64,000 nucleotides of DNA from Bacteroidia bacterium (GTDB lineage Bacteria; Bacteroidota; Bacteroidia; JADZBD01). Of the stretch, positions 1 through 8,757 are shown piece after piece. Every line of letters starts with the position of its first letter. Positions within the stretch are counted from its first letter, which is position 1. The notes beneath the pieces are model-generated. The model made no database searches and was not told the origin of the DNA. It saw nothing but the letters and a program-made list of their open reading frames with translations. The translations under genes were made by a program, and so were the position numbers. Location: positions 1 through 64,000 of the forward strand of contig JADZBD010000010.1 of the NCBI GenBank assembly GCA_020852255.1, written 5' to 3'.

Positions 1-3000
1 ATCATCAGTGCACCTCCGACAGTAGCCAGCGCGGGCCCCGACCAGAACCTGTGTAATGTAAGCAGCTCGTCATTTTCAGGAAACACTCCCAGCACCGGCA
101 CGGGAGTTTGGACACTGATTGCAGGTACAGGCACGATTGCTTCTCCCAACTCACCAACAAGTGCCGTATCGGGTTTGAGTGTGGGAACAAATACATTTCA
201 ATGGACGATCAGCAATGGCTCCTGTCCGCCAAGTACAGATCAGGTGAGCATCATCATCAGTGCACCTCCGACAGTAGCCAGTGCGGGCCCCGACCAGAAC
301 CTGTGTAATGTAAGCAGCTCGGCATTTTCAGGAAACACTCCCAGCACCGGCACGGGAGTTTGGACACTTGTTGCCGGAAGCGGGTTTATTACCACGCCAT
401 CCTCGGCAACCAGCAACGTTACAGGGCTCGGATTTGGCACTAATACATTCGTATGGACAATCAGCAACGGAAGTTGCCCTAATTCAACAGATACGGTAAG
501 AATTTCGGTGTATGCATTACCAACACTTGCCTCGGCGGGACCGGATCAAAATCTTTGTAACCAGTTTGCCTCCGTGCTGGCTGGCAATGCGCCAACCACA
601 GGAACAGGCCTGTGGACTGTTTTGGCAGGAGGTGCAACATTAACTACTGCATCCTCACCTACATCAGCGGTAACAGGACTAACTTTTGGTATCAACACCT
701 TTCAATGGACCATTAGCAACGGATCTTGTCCCGCAACTTCTGATGTTGTCAATATTTTTGTTGACCCGCAGCCCACTCCGGCATTTGCCGGCTCAGATCA
801 GGCTTTATGTAACATTACATCAACTAACCTGACAGGAAATACACCGGTTACCGGCACAGGAATATGGACACTCATTGCCGGATCTGGTTTGATCACCAAT
901 GCAACTTGGCCAACTACAGGTATTACGGGACTTGGATTTGGAACAAACACTTTCGTTTGGACAATATCCAGTGGAATCTGCCCGGCTTCTACCGATACAG
1001 TACATATTGTAGTGAGTCAGCTTCCAACAGTTGCAGATGCAGGGCCGGATCAGGCTTTATGTAATGTGATGAATTCGGCCCTGGCGGGTAATACACCTGT
1101 TACAGGCATGGGCACGTGGACATTGGTTTCAGGTACAGGCACAATCACTTTGCCGAATTCATCAACCTCATCTGTTACTGGTTTAAGTGTGGGCGTGAAT
1201 ATTTTTGCCTGGACGATCCAGAGTGGTTCCTGCCCCGCAAGTTCTGATACAGTTCAACTTGTGGTGAGTGCACTGCCTACCATTGCAGCAGCCGGACCGG
1301 ATCAGTTTTTGTGTAATGTAACGAGCTCTTCATTCTCCGGAAATTCACCGCTGACGGGTACAGGCGTGTGGACACTGATCGCGGGTACAGGCACCATCAC
1401 CACTCCTTCGTCGCCGGCGAGTACTGTAACAGGTCTGAGTGTGGGAACAAATACTTTTCAGTGGACAATTAGTAACGGATCCTGTCCACCTTCCATAGAT
1501 TCAGTAACAGTAGAAGTCTATGATCTTCCCTCAAATGCCCTTGCAGGCCCCGATCAGTCAATCTGTATAGATTCCGTCTTGCTCAGTGGCAGCGTTGTTC
1601 AGGTGGGAACAGGAACCTGGACACTGATTGCGGGCAGCGGAACAATTATCAATCCTAATTCTTCGACCACGTGGGTTACCGGAATGGGACTTGGAACGAA
1701 CATATTTGAGTGGATGATCAGCAACGGAACCTGTCCCCCTTCAAAGGATACGGTTCAGATTACCGTGAATCCTGCCCCGACGGCGCCTAATGCCGGTGCA
1801 GATCAGGGGCTCTGCAATATTTTTTCCACCTCCTTTGCCGGCAATACACCACTGGTAGGTACGGGTCTTTGGGCCCTGGTATCAGGATCAGGTACACCAG
1901 CATCACCGGGAAGTGAAACATCCCCTGTCTCCGGTCTTGGTATCGGTGTGAACCAATTCACATGGACGATTACGATCGGGAATTGTTCCCTGACGGACAC
2001 GATGAATATTATCGTTTATGATCTGCCCACGGTGTCAAATGCAGGCCCGGACCAAAATGTGTGTTTTGATTCAGCGGTATTTTCAGGGAACACACCGTTG
2101 GTGGGTACAGGATTATGGACACTGGTGAGTGGAACCGGGGTGGTTGCTAACCCCACATCTCCTTCATCTGCTGTTTCAGGTTTAAGTATCGGGCCAAACG
2201 TATTTACCTGGACAATTTCCAATGGAAATTGCCCATCTTCAACCGATACTATTATTTTGACAGGACTCCCGCCCACCACGCTTGCCGATGCCGGACCGGA
2301 TCAGTCGTTGTGTAATACCTTCAGCAGCGTATTCACAGGCAACACACCGATAGTGGGAGCCGGAACCTGGAGTTTAGTTAATGGATCCGGAGTGATTGCC
2401 AGTCCTTCATCTGAAACATCAGCAGTTTCCGGTTTGAGCATAGGCACGAATACATTTGTTTGGACAATCGTTAACGGAACCTGCCCGCCAACAACTGACA
2501 CAATGCATATAGTGGTGTATGCCCTGCCGTCACCATCCAATGCCGGTCCCGATCAAAGTATTTGTACAGATTCATCCGGACTTACCGGCAATACTCCGGC
2601 GATAGGTATCGGGATGTGGTCTGTTGTTATGGGAACAGGAACAATCCAATCTCCGGCGCAGGCATTTACTGATTTTGTCAATATAGGATTAGGAGCGAAT
2701 GCCTGCGTGTGGACAATCTCAAATGGCGTATGTCCGGCCAATACGGATACGGTAATTATTGTTGTAAGTGCACTACCCACCCCTGCATTTGCAGGCGCCG
2801 ACCAGGTGATTTGCTCAGATACCGCATTCCTCAATGCCAATCCGGTATTAGTTGGAACGGGCAGCTGGACACTGGTAAGCGGAACGGGAATTTTTGCGGA
2901 CACCGCAGCGGAGAACACCCTGGTGTCAGGAATTTCTGTTGGCATGAATGTGTTTGAATGGACAACCACCAACGGAACTTGTCCGGTTTCCACGGATCAG

Positions 3001-3267
3001 GTTACAATTACCGTAATGCAGACACCGACGCTTGCAGATGCAGGACCGGATCAGGTATTATATGTACCAATCGCCATTATGAACGGGAATGTTCCCATTA
3101 TCGGCACCGGATCATGGTCAGTAGTTTCCGGTACAGCGACTATAACCAATCCTTTGGATCCGAATACTATGGTTACAGATCTTCCAACAGGAACGCATGT
3201 TTTGCAATGGTCGGTCTCCAACAGTCCCTGTGCTGACAGTTACGACTATGTTATCCTTGAGGTAAAG
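1..3267 (+). repeat. Tandem 249/252-bp coding repeats (13 visible copies)
   Basis: The start-to-start spacing is 252 bases for copies 1-7 and at the 10-to-11 step, and 249 bases elsewhere. Copies 1 and 2 are almost identical in DNA: bases 1-118 match 253-370 with only about two mismatches. The other copies have diverged much more. This indicates recent duplication or gene conversion near the window's left edge, and probably more copies upstream. Confidence 0.9.
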
Positions 3268-3537
3268 GAATATCAGATCCCGAACGGTTTCTCGCCGAAT
3301 AATGACGGTCTAAATGATGAGTTTACAGTGCCCGGCGCCGAAATATTTGACAATGTGAAACTTAAGGTCTTTAACCGCTGGGGGGGACTGGTATACTGGT
3401 CAGATGATTACAAGAATACGTGGAAGGGAGAGAACATGGAAGGAGAATTACTGATTGATGACACCTATTATTACCTGATTGAAATCAGCGGTTACGAGAA
3501 TTTTCAGGGTTATGTTGTAATAAAGAGAACCCAATGA
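1..3537 (+). CDS. Giant repeat surface protein with T9SS type B sorting domain (5' truncated)
   Basis: The frame is open from base 1, so the start lies outside the window. About 1,178 codons are visible. The visible part is a row of 13 repeats of 83-84 residues, each opening with AGPDQ.LCN, continuing GTG.WTL, and closing with WTISNGSCP.S.DTV. The AGPDQ-like motifs start at 31, 283, 535, 787, 1039, 1291, 1543, 1792, 2041, 2290, 2542, 2791 and 3040. The repeats look like Ig/PKD-type beta sandwiches, most with two cysteines that could pair. From about 3268 a CHU_C-type domain follows (IPNGFSPNNDGLNDEF, then KVFNRWG), which in known systems directs type B cargo through the T9SS. The stop overlaps the PorP/SprF start (ATGA). 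In known cases such operons pair a type B cargo with its dedicated SprF-like partner. I infer a cell-surface adhesin-like role; the ligand is unknown. Confidence 0.9.
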   Translation: MISAPPTVASAGPDQNLCNVSSSSFSGNTPSTGTGVWTLIAGTGTIASPNSPTSAVSGLSVGTNTFQWTISNGSCPPSTDQVSIIISAPPTVASAGPDQNLCNVSSSAFSGNTPSTGTGVWTLVAGSGFITTPSSATSNVTGLGFGTNTFVWTISNGSCPNSTDTVRISVYALPTLASAGPDQNLCNQFASVLAGNAPTTGTGLWTVLAGGATLTTASSPTSAVTGLTFGINTFQWTISNGSCPATSDVVNIFVDPQPTPAFAGSDQALCNITSTNLTGNTPVTGTGIWTLIAGSGLITNATWPTTGITGLGFGTNTFVWTISSGICPASTDTVHIVVSQLPTVADAGPDQALCNVMNSALAGNTPVTGMGTWTLVSGTGTITLPNSSTSSVTGLSVGVNIFAWTIQSGSCPASSDTVQLVVSALPTIAAAGPDQFLCNVTSSSFSGNSPLTGTGVWTLIAGTGTITTPSSPASTVTGLSVGTNTFQWTISNGSCPPSIDSVTVEVYDLPSNALAGPDQSICIDSVLLSGSVVQVGTGTWTLIAGSGTIINPNSSTTWVTGMGLGTNIFEWMISNGTCPPSKDTVQITVNPAPTAPNAGADQGLCNIFSTSFAGNTPLVGTGLWALVSGSGTPASPGSETSPVSGLGIGVNQFTWTITIGNCSLTDTMNIIVYDLPTVSNAGPDQNVCFDSAVFSGNTPLVGTGLWTLVSGTGVVANPTSPSSAVSGLSIGPNVFTWTISNGNCPSSTDTIILTGLPPTTLADAGPDQSLCNTFSSVFTGNTPIVGAGTWSLVNGSGVIASPSSETSAVSGLSIGTNTFVWTIVNGTCPPTTDTMHIVVYALPSPSNAGPDQSICTDSSGLTGNTPAIGIGMWSVVMGTGTIQSPAQAFTDFVNIGLGANACVWTISNGVCPANTDTVIIVVSALPTPAFAGADQVICSDTAFLNANPVLVGTGSWTLVSGTGIFADTAAENTLVSGISVGMNVFEWTTTNGTCPVSTDQVTITVMQTPTLADAGPDQVLYVPIAIMNGNVPIIGTGSWSVVSGTATITNPLDPNTMVTDLPTGTHVLQWSVSNSPCADSYDYVILEVKEYQIPNGFSPNNDGLNDEFTVPGAEIFDNVKLKVFNRWGGLVYWSDDYKNTWKGENMEGELLIDDTYYYLIEISGYENFQGYVVIKRTQ

Positions 3538-4424
3538 GGAGCGGTTTAATAACGATAATGGCTCTGCTGATTACGTCCTTTAGCGTATCCGGACAACATA
3601 CGCCATATTTTTCGCAATACCTTTTTAATCCTCAATCGGTAAACGCGGCGAATGCGGGATACAACGAAGTGCTCGATGTTTCTCTTACCCATAGGCGGCA
3701 ATGGCTGAAACTTGAAGGAGCGCCGATCTCAACCGAGTTCAATATTCATACGGCGCTGAAGAATAAAAAGATGAACGTGGGCGGCAGGGTTCAGAATGAC
3801 CTGTACGGTGTAACTAACAATTCGATGGTGTCTCTTATTTATTCGTACCGGGTGTTTTTCAGTAAAACCCGACATCTGTCCTTTGGTGCGGATGTCGGAA
3901 TTGGCCAGTCAAAAAACGACTGGACTAAAATCCATACTTACACAGGAAGTGATCCTGTGTATGCGGCCGGAACAGAACGATATATTTACGGCAAATTAGC
4001 CTCGGGTATTATGTTCAGAGACTCCAATTATTCTGCAGGTATAAGCATACCGGATATTTTCAAGAGTGACAGAAAGAATATTCTTTCTGACCGGCAGTTT
4101 TTAATATACGGTGAATACCGGTTTCATACCGGACTCGTTCAGATCACCCCCTCTTTCTTGTTGCGCCATGCAAAGAACTCCCCGCTATCATATGACCTGA
4201 ACCTGACGGGCACTTACCTTGAAAAATACACACTGGGAGCAGGATACCGTGCAAAAGATGCCTTCCTGCTTCTTTTCAGAGCGAAATTAAACTACCAGCT
4301 CGAAATTGGTTATGCTTACGATATCACCCTAAGCCCCCTTAAGACATATTCCAGTAACACACACGAAATACTCCTGAGATACGTGTTCGCCTATCCGGTA
4401 GTATCCACGCGACCCCGAAGCTGA
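3534..4424 (+). CDS. PorP/SprF family T9SS outer-membrane protein
   Basis: This is a 296-residue protein with a signal peptide ending at SVSGQ. It then has the family's characteristic opening HTPYFSQYLFNPQSVNAANAGY, followed by alternating hydrophobic strands of an outer-membrane beta barrel. Its length matches the PorP/SprF family. Members act at the outer membrane with type B T9SS cargo, each usually encoded next to the cargo it helps secrete or anchor. Here it overlaps the cargo gene by 4 bases and is followed 4 bases later by the PorE-like gene, so all are probably co-transcribed and co-translated. It is more likely a cargo-specific SprF paralogue than the core PorP. Confidence 0.9.
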   Translation: MRSGLITIMALLITSFSVSGQHTPYFSQYLFNPQSVNAANAGYNEVLDVSLTHRRQWLKLEGAPISTEFNIHTALKNKKMNVGGRVQNDLYGVTNNSMVSLIYSYRVFFSKTRHLSFGADVGIGQSKNDWTKIHTYTGSDPVYAAGTERYIYGKLASGIMFRDSNYSAGISIPDIFKSDRKNILSDRQFLIYGEYRFHTGLVQITPSFLLRHAKNSPLSYDLNLTGTYLEKYTLGAGYRAKDAFLLLFRAKLNYQLEIGYAYDITLSPLKTYSSNTHEILLRYVFAYPVVSTRPRS

Positions 4425-4428
4425 TTTT

Positions 4429-6960
4429 ATGTCAAGGACCGGGCGATTGCTACTTTTTTTTCTGATGTTACAGTGTGTAGTCCGTGCCCAGGAGAAAACG
4501 CAATACCTGTTCGATACCTCAGTGGTCAAGCTGAAGCAGGAGCCAAAAGTCAATACATCGGCTGCTGAGTATGCCCCCTCTTTCTTTCCCAAAGGGATTA
4601 TATTTTCTTCCAACCGGGATTATTCTTTTGGAGTGGAAACCTTCAATGCCGGTGACGGAACCCGGCTGGATGATCTGTACTTCTCACCTTTTTTACCGGA
4701 CAGCAGCCTCGGAGATCCTGCATTTATTAAAGCCATCAACTCCCGGATGCAGGAAGGCACATCCTGTTTCGATACCATTGGGAAAGTACTTTATTTTACC
4801 TCAACCATTAAGGTAAAGGGAAAATATGTGCTTACGATCTATGAAAGCAAGTTAGACCCGCTGGGTGAGTGGACAGAACCCCGGCCCGTATTTAAGCCGG
4901 CCAAAGTCTTCTCTTATTTTCATCCCTGCATTACGGACGATGGGAATACCCTTATTTTTTCATCTGATATTTTAGAGAAAAGCTCAGGAACCGACCTGTT
5001 CATTTCCCATAATGTTAACGGGGAATGGAGCGAGCCGAAAAAAATTCAGGATGGGATCAATACACCGCAAAATGATGGTTATCCCTTCACAGATAATTCG
5101 GGAAATCTGTTTTTTGCCTCGAAGGGACACGGCGGATTCGGCGGATATGATGTCTTCTTCTGTGAACGGATAGGAGCGGCGTGGGGGCAGCCGGTCAATC
5201 TGGGAGTACCGGTTAATTCCGGATACGATGATTTCGCCTTTATTATAGACCACGTGCGAAGAATCGGGTTCCTGACCTCTAACAGAAGCGATGGTAAGAA
5301 CGATGACATCTTTAGTTTTCGAATAGTGCTTCCACTATTCAATAATTGTACTGCATACGGGGATCCATCCTATTGTTATGAATTTACTGAAGAGAATTCG
5401 CTGACGGAAGAAGAAAACAAGGGCTTTGAATTTGAATGGCTGCTGGGCGACGGCACAAAAATGAGAGGTATCCACGTGGAGCATTGTTACGTGCAACCGG
5501 GATCCTATGATGTGGAGTTAAATATCGTTGACAAAAGTACAGGACAGCTATTTATGAATCAGATCAGCTATAAGCTGGAAGTAGACGAATTGTCGGGATT
5601 ACACATTAAAAGTCCCGATACGGTTTTTGTGGGTGATCTTGTCAGATTTGACAGCAAGGGATCTGTGCTGAAGGGTTACAAAATCACGAACTTCTTCTGG
5701 AATTTTCCGACAGGGTATATGACAAGAGATCCCGTGGCAGAACATGTTTTTATCAATGTGGGTATTTTTGAAGTTAAACTGGGCGTAACGGCTATTGCCG
5801 ACAGTGGCAAAGGCACCACAGAGGTATTTTGTATAAGCAGAAGCATTGTGATCAGGCCGGCCGGTGAGAAGCACCTTATCGTCAGTAACAAGGACGTGGG
5901 AACGCTGATTGGCAAACTAAAGGAATATGGTTCCACCGTGTTCGATCTCTCGAAGGTTAAATATCCGGAATATTCAGTCTACTTAGGATCATCAGAAAAA
6001 AAAGTAGATGTAAACGCGCTTTTGGTGGACAATCCCGGCAATATCAGAATTATTTATGAGGACTCTCTTTATCGCTACCTGTACAGCTCTTCCAAAACCA
6101 CCAGAGAGATTATTCAGGAGTATATCAAAGTAAAGAAATGGGGCAACACCGATGCCTTTGTGGTGATCCTTTCCGGCGATTCACTGGTTCCCGGCCAGCT
6201 GAAGAAAAAGAATGATTTTTCTATTAAGTATAAGGACCCGACAATGATATCTTCACTCACCACCAATACAAGCGATACTGCTAATGTGAATTCAGCAGGG
6301 GATACTTACCTCATCGTTGTAAACAATGAGACCAATCCCAACCCTACCACTCCCACTACTACTACTACTCCCACTACTACTACTCCCACTACTACTACTC
6401 CCACTACTACTACTCCCACTACTACTACTCCCACTACTACTACTCCCAACCTGGTTAATGCCGATAAAAACAAGGATGGAAAGATCTCCCAGCAGGAGGT
6501 GACAGCGGTAATTGACGCCTATTTCGACGGCGAAACTAAATTCGAAATAGGGCATCTTTATAAGTTAGTGGAACTGAAGAACTCGGGGCTCGTGGCATTT
6601 CCCCAGTGGCCGGACACAGCGGTTGTGTATTTCGATTTCAATGAATACGTTGTAAGCAGCGGAAGTGCAGAACCATTGAAAAAGGTGCTGGAGCTTTATA
6701 AAGCTGGCACAATATCTGATTTCATACTGATCGGGTTTGCTGACAGTACAGGCACATTGTCGTATAATCTGGCACTTTCAGGGAAGAGATGTTCCTCCGT
6801 TGAAGATTATCTTGTCCGGAACGGTGTACCGGCGATCCGGCTCAAATCCTTCTGGTATGGTGAAACAATACCGGCAATCTATCAGACATTCATCAGAAAG
6901 TTATATCTTCAGCGATGTGTAATAGTTATCCCACGAATAATAAAACCAAAAGTTCAGTGA
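4429..6960 (+). CDS. PorE-like OmpA-family protein with PD40 propeller, PKD-like and EF-hand segments
   Basis: This is an 843-residue protein with a signal peptide (cleavage near VRAQ). Residues about 45-300 hold WD40-like PD40 blades (PSFFPKGIIFSSNRD, DDGNTLIFSSDI, GGFGGYDVFF). Two PKD-like regions follow (about 310-480). Then come a PTTTT-rich linker (about 640-674), one EF-hand-like calcium loop DKNKDGKISQQE (about 679-690), and a C-terminal OmpA-like peptidoglycan-binding domain (about 732-835; FADSTGTLSYNLALS). The PD40-OmpA layout resembles PorE, which links the T9SS outer-membrane complex to the cell wall. The internal PKD pieces and low-complexity linker make it longer than typical PorE. 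I infer an anchor for the adjacent PorP/SprF and repeat protein. Confidence 0.85.
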   Translation: MSRTGRLLLFFLMLQCVVRAQEKTQYLFDTSVVKLKQEPKVNTSAAEYAPSFFPKGIIFSSNRDYSFGVETFNAGDGTRLDDLYFSPFLPDSSLGDPAFIKAINSRMQEGTSCFDTIGKVLYFTSTIKVKGKYVLTIYESKLDPLGEWTEPRPVFKPAKVFSYFHPCITDDGNTLIFSSDILEKSSGTDLFISHNVNGEWSEPKKIQDGINTPQNDGYPFTDNSGNLFFASKGHGGFGGYDVFFCERIGAAWGQPVNLGVPVNSGYDDFAFIIDHVRRIGFLTSNRSDGKNDDIFSFRIVLPLFNNCTAYGDPSYCYEFTEENSLTEEENKGFEFEWLLGDGTKMRGIHVEHCYVQPGSYDVELNIVDKSTGQLFMNQISYKLEVDELSGLHIKSPDTVFVGDLVRFDSKGSVLKGYKITNFFWNFPTGYMTRDPVAEHVFINVGIFEVKLGVTAIADSGKGTTEVFCISRSIVIRPAGEKHLIVSNKDVGTLIGKLKEYGSTVFDLSKVKYPEYSVYLGSSEKKVDVNALLVDNPGNIRIIYEDSLYRYLYSSSKTTREIIQEYIKVKKWGNTDAFVVILSGDSLVPGQLKKKNDFSIKYKDPTMISSLTTNTSDTANVNSAGDTYLIVVNNETNPNPTTPTTTTTPTTTTPTTTTPTTTTPTTTTPTTTTPNLVNADKNKDGKISQQEVTAVIDAYFDGETKFEIGHLYKLVELKNSGLVAFPQWPDTAVVYFDFNEYVVSSGSAEPLKKVLELYKAGTISDFILIGFADSTGTLSYNLALSGKRCSSVEDYLVRNGVPAIRLKSFWYGETIPAIYQTFIRKLYLQRCVIVIPRIIKPKVQ
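6352..6444 (+). repeat. 15-bp minisatellite encoding PTTTT
   Basis: Five perfect copies of a 15-base unit (CCC followed by four ACT triplets) occupy 6370-6444. An 18-base variant with one extra ACT precedes them at 6352-6369. All units are multiples of three, so slippage would change linker length without breaking the frame. The array sits between the body and the EF-hand/OmpA part of the PorE-like protein. Confidence 0.95.
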
Positions 6961-7919
6961 AATTTCTCCGGCGCATGATTGTTTGTTTCCTGGTGTGTTG
7001 CGGTATGCAGGTACAGGCGCAGAACATGCCGTCAGTTGAGGAGAACATACCATTCCTGGTTACGTTTTCGAAGCAGGCCGATAAAAAGTGGGGAGATGAT
7101 GATTTTATCCAGATTTATTTTATAGCCGTACCACAGTCGCGCGTGGCTCCTTTTTATATTCGGATTTTTGATGCGGATAACGGCGGAAAGCACGATGAGA
7201 ACAGGAACGGATTTAATTCCAAAACAAAGTACTCAGTATACGGCGGGGCGGGGGCTCATTCAAACGACGATGCTAAAAAGCAGGATCCTTCCGGTAATTT
7301 CAAGAGTGGTATCCTACTCGCAGGTAAAACATTTTCAGTGGATACGGCGGCCGACAACAAGTGGTATTCCTTCGGGCCGTTTAATCCATCGGAAGGGGAG
7401 TTACAGCCGAATTTTGGTGGTTATATATTTAAAGTGATAGTCGAAGGACAGGAAGGAGATGACGGTAATTTATATAAAATATCCATTTCCGAGAGCGAGA
7501 AAGCCAACAAACCGGTGGAAGGAAGTAACGGATTCACGTACGAGTATTGTTTCCGCACATCGGATGTGCCGGGAACGGTTTCGCATGTGTATCCTTTTGT
7601 AACACCGGAGGTGATCTCCGTAAACGTATCTTCTTTTGATTACGATTCCGAGGGAATTGTCAGGATTGTATCTGTATCCAAGAAGAATGATGTACTGAAG
7701 GTATCACAGGACGGCAACTGGGTGAATTCTGAGCACAAAGTAGTAACAGAGGAGCACAACACCAGTCTGGATATTCAGATGATCAAGAAGACACCGGTTA
7801 AAAATAATAATATGGTGTTGTATATCACAAATCAGTATGGGAAATTGTTGCCGTTTTTCGCAACCCCTATCGGCGGAGTTCCAAAATACAAGGGCAAGAT
7901 AACGGTGAAAAAAAAGTGA
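6957..7919 (+). CDS. Exported protein of unknown function, last gene of the T9SS type B operon
   Basis: I place the start at GTG 6957. It overlaps the upstream stop as GTGA, matching the overlap style of this operon. It also gives a proper signal peptide: KFLRR, then a hydrophobic core, ending QVQAQ. An ATG at 6915 would overlap the upstream gene by 46 bases and add a polar extension; an ATG at 6975 would remove all positive charge from the signal. The product is about 320 residues. The mature part is rich in aromatic beta-strand-like segments (DDFIQIYFIAVP, APFYIRIFDADNGG) with no family I recognise. Its position after PorP/SprF and PorE-like genes suggests a periplasmic or surface accessory of that assembly. 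Its stop abuts the stop of the convergent M15 gene with no base between. Confidence 0.75.
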   Translation: MKFLRRMIVCFLVCCGMQVQAQNMPSVEENIPFLVTFSKQADKKWGDDDFIQIYFIAVPQSRVAPFYIRIFDADNGGKHDENRNGFNSKTKYSVYGGAGAHSNDDAKKQDPSGNFKSGILLAGKTFSVDTAADNKWYSFGPFNPSEGELQPNFGGYIFKVIVEGQEGDDGNLYKISISESEKANKPVEGSNGFTYEYCFRTSDVPGTVSHVYPFVTPEVISVNVSSFDYDSEGIVRIVSVSKKNDVLKVSQDGNWVNSEHKVVTEEHNTSLDIQMIKKTPVKNNNMVLYITNQYGKLLPFFATPIGGVPKYKGKITVKKK

Positions 7920-8687
7920 TTATAGTTGCGTGAGTTCAAAATGCATTCCGTCCTTCCGTTGAAAATGCCCTCCCCAGTAAAATCCAAGCTTGTTGGCAAG
8001 GCTCACCAGTTCCCGGACGGATCCCTTTTGACCTTTTAAAGCCGGAACAACCCCGAGTCCGTTCCATGGAACATTGATATCTATGGCGATACCCCAGGCA
8101 TGGCAGCTTAACTGGGTATTACTACCCCGGATCAGGCGGGGATTGAATGCCCCGTCAAAGGTTTGGATTTTGTCGCGCAGTCCCGCTTTTTCCCATTCGC
8201 TGAATAATCGCTGAAATTTAGGCGCCGCTAATCGGTGCAGCCGGATCCGCGTTGGTTTGTAGGGCGGTAAGCCCGTAAGTTGAGGAATTTGAACACTCAC
8301 CATATTTTCAGCTTCCCAATTCCCAAGGATTTGAATGCTGCTTTTATCCGGAAGGATCCGGAAGTCGAACTTCCCGAATTTTCCCTGGATCTGAGACTGC
8401 GTTAACGGCCGAAAGTCGGGTGGAGGAGGCCAGTTTGGCCCGTTTCGTGTTTCATCCTCCGGATCCGCTACCAGCTGAAAGCCCAGCGACATGGCTTTCT
8501 GAAACGTTTCGTTGCCTACAACGCCATCTGCGAACAAGCCATGCAGCTTTTGAAAATTCCGGCTGGCGGTATCTGTTTTTATCCCAAATTCTCCATCGGC
8601 AACAATCGTATGATAGCCCTGACCGATCAGGAAGTACTGCCATTTTTTAATGAGCGGACCTTTGTCCCCTTTCCGTATTGCGTTCAT
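7920..8687 (-). CDS. Peptidoglycan-binding M15 family peptidase (endolysin-like)
   Basis: The product is about 255 residues from the ATG at 8687; a TTG seven codons upstream is possible but unneeded. Residues about 4-68 form a PG_binding_1 domain (IRKGDKGPLIKKWQ, DGEFG, GVVGNETF). A proline-rich linker (WPPPP) follows. The C-terminal M15 domain has the zinc ligands expected for VanY/L-alanyl-D-glutamate peptidases: His in SCHAWG, Asp in IAIDIN, His in GMHFEL. The family cuts the peptide stems of peptidoglycan. There is no signal peptide, which is odd for a wall enzyme and typical of phage endolysins, but no phage genes surround it. It could be a domesticated lysin released by lysis or by an unknown route. 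Confidence 0.85.
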   Translation of the reverse strand: MNAIRKGDKGPLIKKWQYFLIGQGYHTIVADGEFGIKTDTASRNFQKLHGLFADGVVGNETFQKAMSLGFQLVADPEDETRNGPNWPPPPDFRPLTQSQIQGKFGKFDFRILPDKSSIQILGNWEAENMVSVQIPQLTGLPPYKPTRIRLHRLAAPKFQRLFSEWEKAGLRDKIQTFDGAFNPRLIRGSNTQLSCHAWGIAIDINVPWNGLGVVPALKGQKGSVRELVSLANKLGFYWGGHFQRKDGMHFELTQL

Positions 8688-8730
8688 AACCTTTAAATTT
8701 TCCGGCAAGATAAAAATTTCAGTGATTTCG

Positions 8731-8738
8731 TATCTTTA
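8731..8738 (+). promoter_or_regulatory. Likely -7 box (TATCTTTA) for the 8758 gene
   Basis: It matches 7 of 8 bases of the Bacteroidota consensus TAnnTTTG. It lies 19 bases upstream of the ATG, in the short divergent intergenic region. Confidence 0.45.
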
Positions 8739-8757
8739 TATATCATTAACCTGTCTC

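Noticed and set aside
6352-6444. Possible CRISPR-like array
   Set aside because: The units are 15 bp with no spacers and encode an in-frame PTTTT linker.
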